Positions 32,840 to 41,128 of a stretch of 55,213 bases of DNA are shown here, in pieces. The first letter of the stretch is position 1. The number at the start of each line of letters is the position of its first letter. Below the pieces are notes generated by a model. That model had not been told where the DNA came from. It searched no databases and saw nothing but the letters and a program-made list of their open reading frames with translations. The position numbers were made by a program, and so were the translations under genes. The DNA is from RUG563 sp964423675 (GTDB lineage Bacteria; Bacillota; Clostridia; Christensenellales; Aristaeellaceae), in contig CAYRFP010000011.1 of NCBI GenBank assembly GCA_964423675.1, positions 1 through 55,213 on the forward strand. The letters are read 5' to 3'.

Positions 32840-33944
32840 GCATCTGTTCCTCCTTTGCAGCGGACTTGCGGAAATTGATCTTATAGGAAATGAAGAATTC
32901 GCAGCCGATGATGAAGAAGAGGATCACGCCGGTGAGAATATCGGAGAAGGATTTATTCAGATTAAATTTGGTGGAAATATCGCTGGCGCCCCGTTCCAGG
33001 AACACCAGCAGGAAGCTGGTCAGGATCATCCAGATAGGGTTAAACTTTGCAAGCCAGGACACCATAACCGCCGTAAAGCCGCGGCCGTCCACCAGGGTGG
33101 TGGTGAGGGTATGGTTAGTGCTGCCGGTCAGCAGCAGACCCGCCAGGCCGCACATGGCGCCGGAGAGCATCATCGTGCGGACAATGACTCGATCCACTTT
33201 GATGCCCACATAGCGAGCTGTCCGTTCGCTTTCGCCCACCACGGAGATTTCGTAGCCGTGCTTGGAATAATTCAAATAAAAATACAGCCCGGCGCACAGG
33301 AACAGAACCACGATGATGTTCAGCAGATATTTTTGGCCAAACAGGGTGGGAAGCCAGCCTACGTTGGTTTTGGGGTTGATAATACCGATTTGCCCGGAGC
33401 CTTTGGGGGATTCCCAAACGACGCAGAAGTAAGCCACCAGCTGGGTGGCCACATAGTTCATCATCAGGGTAAACAGGGTTTCATTGGTGTTCCATTTGGC
33501 CTTGAAAATGGCGGGAATCATGCCCCAGATCGCCCCGGCAACCAGACTGGAAAGAATCATGCATCCGATGACCGCCCAATTGGGAAGCACATCCCGCAGG
33601 GTAATCATGCAGGCAGCGGAGGCCAGGCAGCCAATCAGCGTCTGCCCTTCACCGCCAATGTTCCAAAACCGCATCCGAAACGCTGGCGTTACCGCCAGGG
33701 AAACGCACAGCAACATGGCCACCTCCTGGAACGTAACCCAGGTTTTCCGGGCCTTGCCGAAGGAGCCGTTGAACATGGTGGCATAAATTTGCAGAGGGTT
33801 CTCGCCGGTCATTACCAGGCAGATCAGCCCGCAAGCCACCAGCGCCAGCAGAATAGCCACGGCCCGGATGGCCCAGGCCTGATACCAGGGAAGCGCCGCG
33901 CGCTTGGAAATATGAATCAGAGGTTCTCGCTTGGTGTCACGCAT
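32832..33944 (-). CDS. ABC transporter permease, BMP/nucleoside type (first permease)
   Basis: A 370-residue permease whose family motif FRMRFWNIGGEGQTLIGC near residue 94 marks the YufP-type half of nucleoside/simple-sugar ABC importers. The coupling loop VVGESERTARYVGIKVDRV occurs near 230. A hydrophilic N-terminus of about 25 residues precedes the first helix. The ATG overlaps the ATPase stop by eight bases, and its own stop overlaps the next permease. AGGAGG sits eight bases before the start. Confidence 0.9.
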   Translation of the reverse strand: MRDTKREPLIHISKRAALPWYQAWAIRAVAILLALVACGLICLVMTGENPLQIYATMFNGSFGKARKTWVTFQEVAMLLCVSLAVTPAFRMRFWNIGGEGQTLIGCLASAACMITLRDVLPNWAVIGCMILSSLVAGAIWGMIPAIFKAKWNTNETLFTLMMNYVATQLVAYFCVVWESPKGSGQIGIINPKTNVGWLPTLFGQKYLLNIIVVLFLCAGLYFYLNYSKHGYEISVVGESERTARYVGIKVDRVIVRTMMLSGAMCGLAGLLLTGSTNHTLTTTLVDGRGFTAVMVSWLAKFNPIWMILTSFLLVFLERGASDISTKFNLNKSFSDILTGVILFFIIGCEFFISYKINFRKSAAKEEQMHV

Positions 33945-35456
33945 CCTGCTTGCCTCCTACATGGGTCATCATCATGCCGATATCCCGTTTCGTGGCGCCC
34001 CGGCCAGGCACGATCCCGCTGACCTTGCCGCCGCAGAGCACTAGAATCCGGTCGGCCAGTTCCACCAGCACGTCCAGATCCTCGCCTACGTAAATCACCG
34101 CTACGCCGGCTTTTTTCTGCTGGTTGATCAAATCATAAATGGTATAGGAAGAATTAATGTCCAGGCCACGGACGGCGTAAGCCGTGAGCAACACGGTGGG
34201 GGCGGAGGTGATTTCCCGGCCTACCAGCACCTTCTGCACATTACCGCCGGACAGCCGACGCACCGGCGTGGACAGGCTGGGCGTGCTGACTTCCAGCTCT
34301 CGCACCACATCCTCGGCCACTTTCCGGGGCGTTGCCCGATCCAGGAAGGGAGAGCGGCCCCGGCGGAAGGAGCGCAGCAGCATATTATTGGTTAAATCCA
34401 TGCTACCGACCAGACCCATGCCCAACCGATCTTCTGGCACGAAAGACAGAGAAACGCCCATGTCCTGGATTTTTAGGGGATCCTTGCCGATCAACTGCTC
34501 GCGTTTGCCGTCTGATTCGACATAACAGATGCTGCCGCCCTCGGTGATTTGAAGTCCGGCAATGGCTTCCAGCAATTCCTTCTGGCCGGAGCCGGCAATG
34601 CCGGCAATGCCCAGAATTTCCCCGGAATTGGCAGTGAAGGACACATGATCCAGCTTCACGATGCCTTCCTCATTGCGCACCGTCAGGTCTTTTACTTCGA
34701 TGCGAGGCTGCGGATTCACGGGCTCGGGCCGTTCAATGTTCAGCGTCACCGTGTGGCCCACCATCATGTTGGTCATTTCCTGAGCGTTGGTATCAGCGGT
34801 GCGAACGTCGCCGATGTATTGCCCCCGGCGCAGGATGGCCACCCGATCGGACAGCGCTTCCACCTCATGCATTTTATGGGTGATGATAACGATGGCTTTG
34901 CCGGCGTTGCGCATATTTCGCAGCACGGCGAAAAGCTTATCCGTTTCTTGGGGGGTGAGCACGGCGNNNNNNNNNNAATGTCCGCGCCGCGATAGAGAAC
35001 CTTGATGATCTCCACTGTGTGCTTCTGGGAAACAGACATTTCATAGATCTTCTGTTTGGGATCTACATCAAAGCCGTAATCCTCGCAGATTTTGCGGATT
35101 TTGCGGCAGGCAGATTTCAGATCCAGCTTGCCCTCCAGGCCCAGAATGATGTTTTCTGCCGCTGTCAGCACATCCACCAGCTTGAAATGCTGATGGATCA
35201 TCCCGATGCCCAGGCGCAGGGAATCCTTGGGGGAGGCGATGGTTACGGCCTTGCCGTTAATGAGAATTTCGCCCTCATCCGGGAAATAAATGCCGGACAG
35301 CATGTTCATCAGCGTGGTTTTTCCGCTGCCGTTTTCTCCCAGCAGGGCCAGAATTTCGCCCCGATAGATATCCAGGTTTACCTGATCGTTAGCCACAACC
35401 GGGCCAAACCGCTTCGTCACATTCCGCATGCTTACCGCGGCTACGGGGTTGCTCAA
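33937..35456 (-). CDS. ABC transporter ATP-binding protein, tandem double domain (interrupted by assembly gap)
   Basis: The energising subunit of the nucleoside importer, with two ABC domains in one chain as in YufO/RbsA. Domain 1 has Walker A GENGSGKTTL, and its Walker B falls in the ten-N gap at 34967-34976. The frame before the gap ends RGADI and the frame after resumes AVLTPQE. Domain 2 has a degenerate P-loop GIAGSGQKELL, the signature LSGGNVQKVL, and a divergent Walker B region (LLTAYAVRGLD). I chose a TTG start at 35456, eight bases after AAGGAG; a GTG at 35465 abuts that site. The two halves read in different frames only because of the gap, so this is not a pseudogene. Confidence 0.85.
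34967..34976. other. Assembly gap of ten Ns within the ATPase Walker B
   Basis: Ten unresolved bases break the ABC ATPase gene. If the missing residues are the usual seven between GADI and AVLT (the Walker B aspartate segment), about 20 bases are missing, not ten. The gap length is therefore a placeholder. Confidence 0.9.
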
Positions 35457-35605
35457 TCTCGTCACTCCTTCTCTCAGTTCCCTTTGCGCATATTGGGCCG
35501 AAAAAGCCTAATACTGCAAAGGTCAGTGCGGCGAATTTTCCGGCGAAATCTCAGGAATTCGGTTCGCTGCATTGACATTTGCAGTACATAAGAAAAAGGG
35601 CCAAA

Positions 35606-35647
35606 TACCCGAAAAGGCTGCCCCGGCCCCAATGGGTCGGGGCAGCC
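35606..35647 (-). terminator. Intra-operon terminator/attenuating hairpin after the binding-protein gene
   Basis: A 14-bp GC-rich stem (35616-35629 with 35634-35647, one wobble) around a CAAT loop, followed on the minus strand by TTTTC. It lies between the BMP gene and the ATPase gene, where partial termination would give excess binding protein. Confidence 0.7.
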
Positions 35648-35662
35648 GATCAAAAGCGGGAA

Positions 35663-36841
35663 TTACACGCCCAGGATGGAAATGCCGTCGATGTCCAGAT
35701 CGAAGTAGGGAGCGGAACGGAAATGGGATTCCTGGAATTCGCCGTTGGCAACTACTTCGGTTTCGGGCTGGAAGTCGCCCATGTCATCCACGTCAGCCAG
35801 GTAGGAGGTCAGGGCTTCGCCGTTCACGGTGAAAGTGGCGGTATCGAACACCTTCACAGCGCCGCTTTCCAGATCGGCCTTCACCTGCGCCAGGGCTTCC
35901 AGGGTGCCTTTCGCGGCGGCGGCTTCGTTCACATCAGACAGTTCCACAGAGCCAGTAGCTACAGTACCGGTCCAGTCCGTGGCGATCTTTTCGCCCTTTT
36001 CAACGGCGGTGATGATGTATTCGAAGTAGGGCGCCCAGTTGATGCGGGAGGACACAATGAAGGTGTTGGGGCAAGCGGAAACGGTGCTGCCGTTATAGGA
36101 AACGTTGGGAACGCCGGCTACTTCGCAAGCAGTGGGAGCACCCATGGAATCGGCATGCTGACTGATCAGCTTGCAGCCGTTCTGGATCAGCATCTGAGCG
36201 CCTTCCTTTTCCAGCGCTTCGTCATACCAGGAGTTGGTGAAGGTCACTTCCATGGTGGCGGAGGGGCACACAGAGCGCAGGCCCAGGAAGAAGGAGGTGT
36301 AGCCGGACTTCACTTCGGCATAGGGATACGCGCCCACATAGCCGACCTTGGCTTCGTCCGCGGTAAATTCGCCGTTGGCGATCATTTCGTTCAGCTTCAT
36401 GCCAGCAGCCACGCCCGCCATGTAGCGGCCTTCGTAGATGGTGGCGAAAGCGTTATGATAGTTTTCCAGGTTTTCAGTGTGCGCCTTAGTGCCGGTGGCA
36501 TGGCAGAATTCCACTTCGGGGAATTCCTTGGCGGCTTCGATCATGAAGGATTCATGGCCGAAGGAATCGGCGAAGATGATGTTGCAGCCTTCGTCAGCCA
36601 GATCGGCGGCGGCGTCATAGCATTCCTGGCCTTCAGCCACGTTGGTGCGCAGCACGTATTCCACGCCCAGCTTTTCGCAGGCTTCCTTGGCGGCGTTGAG
36701 GAAGTTCAGGTCGTAGGTGGAGTTTTCATCATGCAGGAAGATGAAGCCGATCTTTACCTTGGTCTCGCTTTCAGAGGCCAGGGCGGAAACAGCGGTGAGA
36801 CACAGCATCAGGGACAGTACCAGAGCAAGGAACTTTTTCAT
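35663..36841 (-). CDS. BMP-family ABC transporter substrate-binding protein (nucleoside type)
   Basis: Captures the substrate, probably a purine nucleoside, outside the membrane. The 392-residue protein has a signal peptide ending AVSALA|SE (about residue 22) and the BMP/PnrA family core VKIGFIFLHDEN at the start of the mature part. Later motifs are FADSFGHESF near 89, GRYMAGVAAGM near 135 and LISQHADSMG near 221. No lipobox Cys is present at the cleavage site, which is unusual for a Gram-positive binding protein. The ATG at 36841 is nine bases from AGGAGG; the ATG six bases upstream is too close. It lies 43 bp after xpt. Confidence 0.9.
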   Translation of the reverse strand: MKKFLALVLSLMLCLTAVSALASESETKVKIGFIFLHDENSTYDLNFLNAAKEACEKLGVEYVLRTNVAEGQECYDAAADLADEGCNIIFADSFGHESFMIEAAKEFPEVEFCHATGTKAHTENLENYHNAFATIYEGRYMAGVAAGMKLNEMIANGEFTADEAKVGYVGAYPYAEVKSGYTSFFLGLRSVCPSATMEVTFTNSWYDEALEKEGAQMLIQNGCKLISQHADSMGAPTACEVAGVPNVSYNGSTVSACPNTFIVSSRINWAPYFEYIITAVEKGEKIATDWTGTVATGSVELSDVNEAAAAKGTLEALAQVKADLESGAVKVFDTATFTVNGEALTSYLADVDDMGDFQPETEVVANGEFQESHFRSAPYFDLDIDGISILGV

Positions 36842-36884
36842 GGTCATTCTCCTCCTAATTATCCCGTTTGTTTTTTCTATTGGA

Positions 36885-37463
36885 TCAATCGTTAACCAGC
36901 TGGATTTTTCCGTCCTCAAAGCCGGAAACGATTGCCAAAGACTTAAGATGGATTCCCTGGGCTCGCAAGGCTTTTCCGCCATTTTGGAACCCTTTTTCCA
37001 CGGCTACGCCCACACCGACGACCTTTGCTCCCAGCTGGTTGCAAAGCTCTGTCATGCCGTGAACGGCCTGACCGTCCGCCAGGAAATCATCGATGATCAG
37101 CACCCGGCTGCCCACCGGCACATACCGTTTTTCTACCCGAATCACCGTTTCTTTCTTATGGGTGAAGGAATAGATAGAAGCCTGCGCCACATCATCGGAT
37201 TGCACCACCGTTTCGCCCTTCTTGGCAAACACTACCGGCAGATCGCCCATTTCGTGGGCCGCAGCCACCGCCAGCGCAATGCCACTGGCTTCCACGGTGA
37301 GGATCATGGTGGGGCGCTCGCCGGCGAATTCATCCGCAAAAGCTTTGCCCATCTGGAACAGCAGCTTTGTGTCGATCCTGTGATTGAGGAACATGTCCAC
37401 CTTCACAACGTTTTCTCCCAGAGCCCGGCCAAAGGTCTGGATGGCCTGCTGCAGTTCTTTCAT
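36885..37463 (-). CDS. xpt: Xanthine phosphoribosyltransferase
   Basis: Converts xanthine and PRPP to XMP in purine salvage. The 192-residue protein matches the Bacillus Xpt length, with VDMFLNHRID near 22, TVEASGIALAVAAA near 51 and the PRPP-binding motif VLIIDDFLADGQA near 122. AGGAGG lies seven bases before the ATG at 37463. It leads the operon containing the BMP-type nucleoside importer, so imported purine nucleosides or bases feed directly into salvage. Its leader has no recognisable purine riboswitch; instead an inverted repeat flanks the promoter. Confidence 0.93.
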   Translation of the reverse strand: MKELQQAIQTFGRALGENVVKVDMFLNHRIDTKLLFQMGKAFADEFAGERPTMILTVEASGIALAVAAAHEMGDLPVVFAKKGETVVQSDDVAQASIYSFTHKKETVIRVEKRYVPVGSRVLIIDDFLADGQAVHGMTELCNQLGAKVVGVGVAVEKGFQNGGKALRAQGIHLKSLAIVSGFEDGKIQLVND

Positions 37464-37480
37464 GATCTGACCTCCTGAAA

Positions 37481-37577
37481 ACACGAACATTTTTTTAAAA
37501 ACCTTTTTTATTGTACACTGATTTTCTAATAAAAGCAACCCTTTTTTTGAAAAAAATCGGTTTTTTTCGGTTCGTGT
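37481..37577 (-). promoter_or_regulatory. xpt operon promoter flanked by an 8-bp inverted repeat
   Basis: Minus-strand TTGCTT (37533-37538), 17-bp spacer, TACAAT (37510-37515). ACACGAAC (37481-37488) and its exact complement GTTCGTGT (37570-37577) sit on either side, centred on the spacer. The CGAAC core resembles the CCGAAC of Gram-positive PurR boxes, but the spacing is far wider than in Bacillus. Confidence 0.6.
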
Positions 37578-37659
37578 CGTTTTTGAACAAAATGGCAGCG
37601 TATTTTTCCGCGCATGGGTCACAATAGCATTGACCTTGAAAAAGGAGGTGAACTGAGAA

Positions 37660-37881
37660 ATGAATCCGACCGGCACTCAAAACAGCAGCCAGCCCAACGT
37701 GCCCCAGGCGCGGGCGGCCCTGGACAACATGAAGTTTGAAATTGCCCGGGAATTGGGCATCAACTTCAAGCAGGGCTACAATGGCGATCTCACCAGCCGC
37801 GAAAACGGCTATGTGGGCGGCTACATGGTCAAGCGTCTCATCGAGCAGGCCGAAAAGCAGATGGCAGGCAAGCAGGGCTAA
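37660..37881 (+). CDS. Small acid-soluble spore protein, alpha/beta type
   Basis: A 73-residue SASP that coats and protects DNA in the dormant spore. Both family motifs are present: ALDNMKFEIARELGI (about 20-34), containing the germination protease recognition region, and GYNGDLTSRENGYVGGYMVKRLIE (from about 39). It is synthesised only in the forespore under sigma-G in known sporeformers. AAAGGAGG precedes the ATG. A related gene follows at 37986, so the pair is a local duplication. Confidence 0.95.
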   Translation: MNPTGTQNSSQPNVPQARAALDNMKFEIARELGINFKQGYNGDLTSRENGYVGGYMVKRLIEQAEKQMAGKQG

Positions 37882-37985
37882 GCGGGCCGGGGCGTTTTCT
37901 TCTGTCGGGCAATCCGGAAGAAAGCGCTGAGGCTTTGCGCCCTCCAGGCAAATCAGAGCAAAAAATGAAACAGGAGTGAATCGCT

Positions 37986-38216
37986 ATGTACAATTCTGGA
38001 AACAACGCTTCTTCTTCCAATAACAGCAACCGTGCCAATGTGCCCGAAGCCCGGGCGGCGCTGGACAACATGAAATTCGAAATCGCCAGCGAGCTGGGCA
38101 TCAATCTCAAGCAGGGCTATAATGGCGATCTGCCTTCCCGTCAGGCCGGCTACATCGGCGGTTACATGGTTAAACGCATGATTGAACAGCAGGAACGCCA
38201 GATGAGCGGCAAGTAA
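37986..38216 (+). CDS. Small acid-soluble spore protein, alpha/beta type (second copy)
   Basis: A 76-residue SASP, nearly identical to its neighbour in the conserved core (ALDNMKFEIASELGINLKQG, then GYNGDLPSRQAGYIGGYMVKR). Its Asn/Ser-rich N-terminal tail is different. Spore DNA-binding proteins of this kind are usually present as several copies. A perfect terminator hairpin follows at 38232. Confidence 0.95.
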   Translation: MYNSGNNASSSNNSNRANVPEARAALDNMKFEIASELGINLKQGYNGDLPSRQAGYIGGYMVKRMIEQQERQMSGK

Positions 38217-38231
38217 GGCTGCGCAAATCCC

Positions 38232-38270
38232 GCAGGGCTGTCCTTTGGCAGACAGCCCTGCTTTCTTCTT
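38232..38270 (+). terminator. Terminator of the second SASP gene
   Basis: Perfect 11-bp stem GCAGGGCTGTC/GACAGCCCTGC with an 8-nt loop and a TTTCTTCTT tail. Confidence 0.88.
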
Positions 38271-38287
38271 GAAAGGGGGGAGACGAA

Positions 38288-38722
38288 ATGATCGAGCAGG
38301 ATACCGTCCGGCTATTGCGGGAATGTGATGCAGGGGTGCAGATGGCGGTGCAGGCCATTGAGGCCGCTTTGCCCCATGCGCAGGCCGCATCGCTTCAGTC
38401 ACTGTTGGAAAAAAGCAAGAGCGAGCATCAGCGAATAGGTCAGGAAGGTGAGGAACTTTTGCATCGATATCAGGATGAAGGAAAAGGTCCGCCTGCTATC
38501 GCCAAGGCTATGGCTGCCATGAAAACGAAAATGCAGCTGGCCATGGAGGAAACGGATGCGCATGTGGCCGATCTGATTACCGATGGATGCAACATGGGCG
38601 TGAAATCTCTGAGCAAATATTTGAACCAGTATGCGGCGGCGGATGAGAAATCCAAGGCGCTGTGCCGTCGGCTGATTGAAGTGGAGGAGCGCCTGGCTGT
38701 TGCGCTGCGCGATTATCTATAA
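38288..38722 (+). CDS. Conserved helical protein of unknown function
   Basis: A 144-residue, almost entirely helical cytoplasmic protein with no signal peptide and no recognised catalytic motif. Long amphipathic stretches (about 5-30, 38-60, 68-100, 105-140) suggest a four-helix bundle resembling the ferritin-like DUF2383 group, but that is a fold impression, not a firm assignment. It follows the spore-protein terminator by 18 bases and has a strong GGGGGG-type ribosome site. Because it sits next to SASP genes, expression in sporulation is possible. Confidence 0.65.
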   Translation: MIEQDTVRLLRECDAGVQMAVQAIEAALPHAQAASLQSLLEKSKSEHQRIGQEGEELLHRYQDEGKGPPAIAKAMAAMKTKMQLAMEETDAHVADLITDGCNMGVKSLSKYLNQYAAADEKSKALCRRLIEVEERLAVALRDYL

Positions 38723-38727
38723 ATGGA

Positions 38728-38760
38728 AAAAACGCATGCTGTTTGCAGGCATGCGTTTTT
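38728..38760. terminator. Bidirectional terminator between convergent genes
   Basis: Perfect 12-bp stem AAAAACGCATGC/GCATGCGTTTTT. It serves the gene ending at 38722 and the minus-strand sialidase-like gene ending at 38772. Confidence 0.88.
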
Positions 38761-38771
38761 GCCTATTTGGT

Positions 38772-39854
38772 TTAGATCGCCAAGGATGTTACCGGGATGA
38801 CCGCCAGCGCGGCATGACGATGCACATCCTCTTCCCGGGAGGCGGTGCAGGATACAAACAGCTTTCCGTTCCATTCTAAGGCACAGGGATAATGCCAAAG
38901 CGGCCCGGCCGCCTTTTCCGCATCCTCATCGGCAAAGAGCGTGTAAACCGCTTCAAACGGCGCGTCACAGCCCCGGCGCAGAGCAATGACCAGTCGGTTT
39001 CGGCTTCCCGACGCGTTTTTTTCATTATAAATTAAGTATTGCTGGCCAGTGGAAAGCGTGCCTCCGCACAGCTTCCCATCCGTGATCGGCAGTCCCACGT
39101 CTCGGCCCTCGCTCCAGGTTTGGCCTCCATCAGCGCTTTCAAAGGCCTGGGCGGGGCCGTCATCGTTCCGAGTCACGGCAGTGAGCCGCTGACCGGCGAT
39201 GAGGAGGGTGGTTTCGGGATACTGGAATGGCGAATTCCCCTGCACCCAAGGGCCGGGCAGGGGACAGGCGCGCCAATCAATGGGTGCTTCGCCTTGGCCG
39301 AAAAACACGCAGGGAATCAGCGGAAGTGTTCCGGGCTCCCGGCTGATGCGACCGGCGCTGATCCAGGCTCCGTCTTCCAGCTGCTGGGGCTGATGATTCA
39401 GCAGCGCAGGCAGATCCCGGCATGCTATCCGTTTCCAGCCGGTTTTTGCATAGCGGTAAACCGCATAACCAACAGGCAGATCATGCCCCACCATTTCGGT
39501 AACATAAGCATAGAGCACGCCTTTTTCCTGAGCAAACACAACGGGCACCATATGCACACCGCTGCCGGGGGCGGCATGAGCAATTTCCTCCGGCGGGCCC
39601 CAGGTTTCTCCGCCATCCTCAGACCAGCGGCCCCGGATGACAGTTTTTCCTTCGATTTCATTTTCCGTGCAGTTATACCAGGCGCAAAGCAGCCGCCCCT
39701 CAAACGCCGTAATCATGGTATCATGCAAGAAGGGATATTCCGCATCCGCGCGATGCAGGATGCTGCGTCGAATGCCCTGGGGCGCAGGCGAAGCGACGGG
39801 ATAGGCGGCGTCAGTCCGCCAGGCAAAAGGCAGAAAGGAAAGGCAAGGTGTCAT
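38772..39854 (-). CDS. BNR-repeat sialidase-like protein
   Basis: A 360-residue predicted six-bladed beta-propeller. Two clear Asp-box (BNR) motifs are present: SEDGGETW near residue 79 and SADGGQTW near 236. The family includes exo-alpha-sialidases and other glycan-active or glycan-binding propellers. There is no signal peptide, so it is probably cytoplasmic and would act on imported oligosaccharide. The Arg-Ile-Pro motif of true sialidases is not evident. The ATG at 39854 overlaps the stop of the upstream phosphoesterase (ATGA), so the two are coupled. Confidence 0.75.
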   Translation of the reverse strand: MTPCLSFLPFAWRTDAAYPVASPAPQGIRRSILHRADAEYPFLHDTMITAFEGRLLCAWYNCTENEIEGKTVIRGRWSEDGGETWGPPEEIAHAAPGSGVHMVPVVFAQEKGVLYAYVTEMVGHDLPVGYAVYRYAKTGWKRIACRDLPALLNHQPQQLEDGAWISAGRISREPGTLPLIPCVFFGQGEAPIDWRACPLPGPWVQGNSPFQYPETTLLIAGQRLTAVTRNDDGPAQAFESADGGQTWSEGRDVGLPITDGKLCGGTLSTGQQYLIYNEKNASGSRNRLVIALRRGCDAPFEAVYTLFADEDAEKAAGPLWHYPCALEWNGKLFVSCTASREEDVHRHAALAVIPVTSLAI

Positions 39855-40915
39855 TTTTGCATCCCTTCCTTTTCGTTCGCCATGATTTGACCATTTTTCC
39901 AGACGCTGTCGGGAATCGTCGCGCCCTCTGCCGGGTCGCTGATAGGCGGCAGCACATTGTAGAGCCATCCTGCCCGGCTGCCCTGAACGGTAATTCGCCC
40001 GTCCGCTGTCAGGGTGATGATAGCATTGAGCGGCGCATCGTAAAACCATGTGTTCCGTCCCTGGGTCAGGCTGTCCAATTCAATCGTTTCCTGACCGGTC
40101 ACCGTTCCATCCGAGGCGCAGATAGCCTGGGGCGAGGTCTGCCTCGGGGTATAATGTGCATCCGTCTGATTGCCGCGCCAGCAGCCATTGCGAACGCAAT
40201 TTACATTGAGGTAAACCACGTCATCTCGGCTGCCCTGAAAGAAGCGGTGATGATGGCCGTTAATCGCCAGGGTTACGGTTCCGGGGTGCAGGGCGTTTGC
40301 ACGGGCAAACAGCGCACGCACTTCCTCCGCGTCCGGCGAGGAAGACCATAGCCCGGAGAAGCCTTCATGGCTGACGATGACGCAGCGGTATTGCTGTCTG
40401 GCCGCATCCAGCAGCCGTTCTTCCAGCCATTGCTTCTGCGGATTTCCCAGAGAATAGGGCCGCTCGTTGCCTTCCGGCGGCCCCCAACTAGCTTCCTGAT
40501 TGTGCTCATATTCCTGCGTTTTCGGATTCCAGGAATAGCAGGTGTCCAGAAACAGGAAACGGAAGGGGGAATAATCCACCTCATAATAGGCGCATTGAGG
40601 ATTGGGCTGGGCGAATCGGGCGGCTGGATCGGTGGTTAAAAAGGGCGTGACAAATTCCATGGTGTTGCCTTTGGATTCCATTTCGTGGTTGCCATAAACG
40701 TTATAAAAGGGCATGCCGCTTTCCTCGCGGATCACCCGCATCAGTTCCGGAGAACCCATATAATCGTTGCATAAATCGCCGGCATGGAGCATAAACTGCG
40801 CCTGCTGCTCTCTGGCGCGGCGTATGATCTGCCGCATGTCTTCCAGCGTTGCGGCATACATGCCTTTTTTGTAATGCAGATCGGTGGATACAGAAAAGGT
40901 GAGCGTTTCCCACAT
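39851..40915 (-). CDS. Calcineurin-like metallophosphoesterase
   Basis: A 354-residue two-metal phosphoesterase. All family motifs are present: DLH near residue 12, GDLCND near 46-51, GNHE near 75-78, SHEGF near 182 and GHHHRF near 220. The roughly 100-residue C-terminal extension is beta-rich and of unknown role. No signal peptide is visible. It is transcribed ahead of, and overlaps, the sialidase-like gene. The substrate cannot be read from sequence; candidates are sugar phosphates, phosphodiesters or nucleotides released from glycan metabolism. Confidence 0.85.
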   Translation of the reverse strand: MWETLTFSVSTDLHYKKGMYAATLEDMRQIIRRAREQQAQFMLHAGDLCNDYMGSPELMRVIREESGMPFYNVYGNHEMESKGNTMEFVTPFLTTDPAARFAQPNPQCAYYEVDYSPFRFLFLDTCYSWNPKTQEYEHNQEASWGPPEGNERPYSLGNPQKQWLEERLLDAARQQYRCVIVSHEGFSGLWSSSPDAEEVRALFARANALHPGTVTLAINGHHHRFFQGSRDDVVYLNVNCVRNGCWRGNQTDAHYTPRQTSPQAICASDGTVTGQETIELDSLTQGRNTWFYDAPLNAIITLTADGRITVQGSRAGWLYNVLPPISDPAEGATIPDSVWKNGQIMANEKEGMQK

Positions 40916-41060
40916 GGTTGCGTTCCTCCTGTTTTGCGTAAGCGTTGCCTGGGGTAAGGCGCGGTTTCAATCTTGGGTTTCCGCATTCTTTTCTAATATT
41001 CTGCACGCCCGTCTCATCCCCTGCTTTTTCGGCAGAAGGGTTTCTTTTTTTGCTTTTGTC

Positions 41061-41069
41061 TGTTATAAT
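41061..41069 (+). promoter_or_regulatory. Extended -10 promoter of the PHP hydrolase gene
   Basis: TGTTATAAT (TGn plus consensus -10 at 41064-41069), 60 bp before the start at 41129; no good -35 is visible. Confidence 0.5.
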
Positions 41070-41128
41070 GAAGTCGAAATTGGTTTGGAAGGAAAATGCC
41101 CTGCGCTTTTTGGCAAAGGAGGAGCAAG

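Noticed and set aside
32688..34022. Plus-strand open frame (444 codons) opposite the two nucleoside permeases
   Set aside because: It spans two well-defined overlapping minus-strand genes, and its translation is repetitive and polar. It is a codon-bias shadow.
33937..35456. ABC ATPase as a frameshifted pseudogene or two separate genes
   Set aside because: The frame change coincides exactly with the ten-N gap, and the motifs on either side join properly if the gap is about 20 bases.
37464..37659. Guanine/xanthine riboswitch in front of xpt
   Set aside because: I looked for the conserved purine-aptamer loops and did not find them. The leader from the predicted start site to the gene is only about 40 nt.
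37578..37659. Sigma-G promoter for the spore-protein genes
   Set aside because: A CACAATA-like -10 is present at 37620, but the candidate -35 is at the wrong distance, so I could not support a site.
37660..38216. Tandem repeat of non-coding DNA
   Set aside because: The similarity between the two halves is explained by two paralogous SASP genes.
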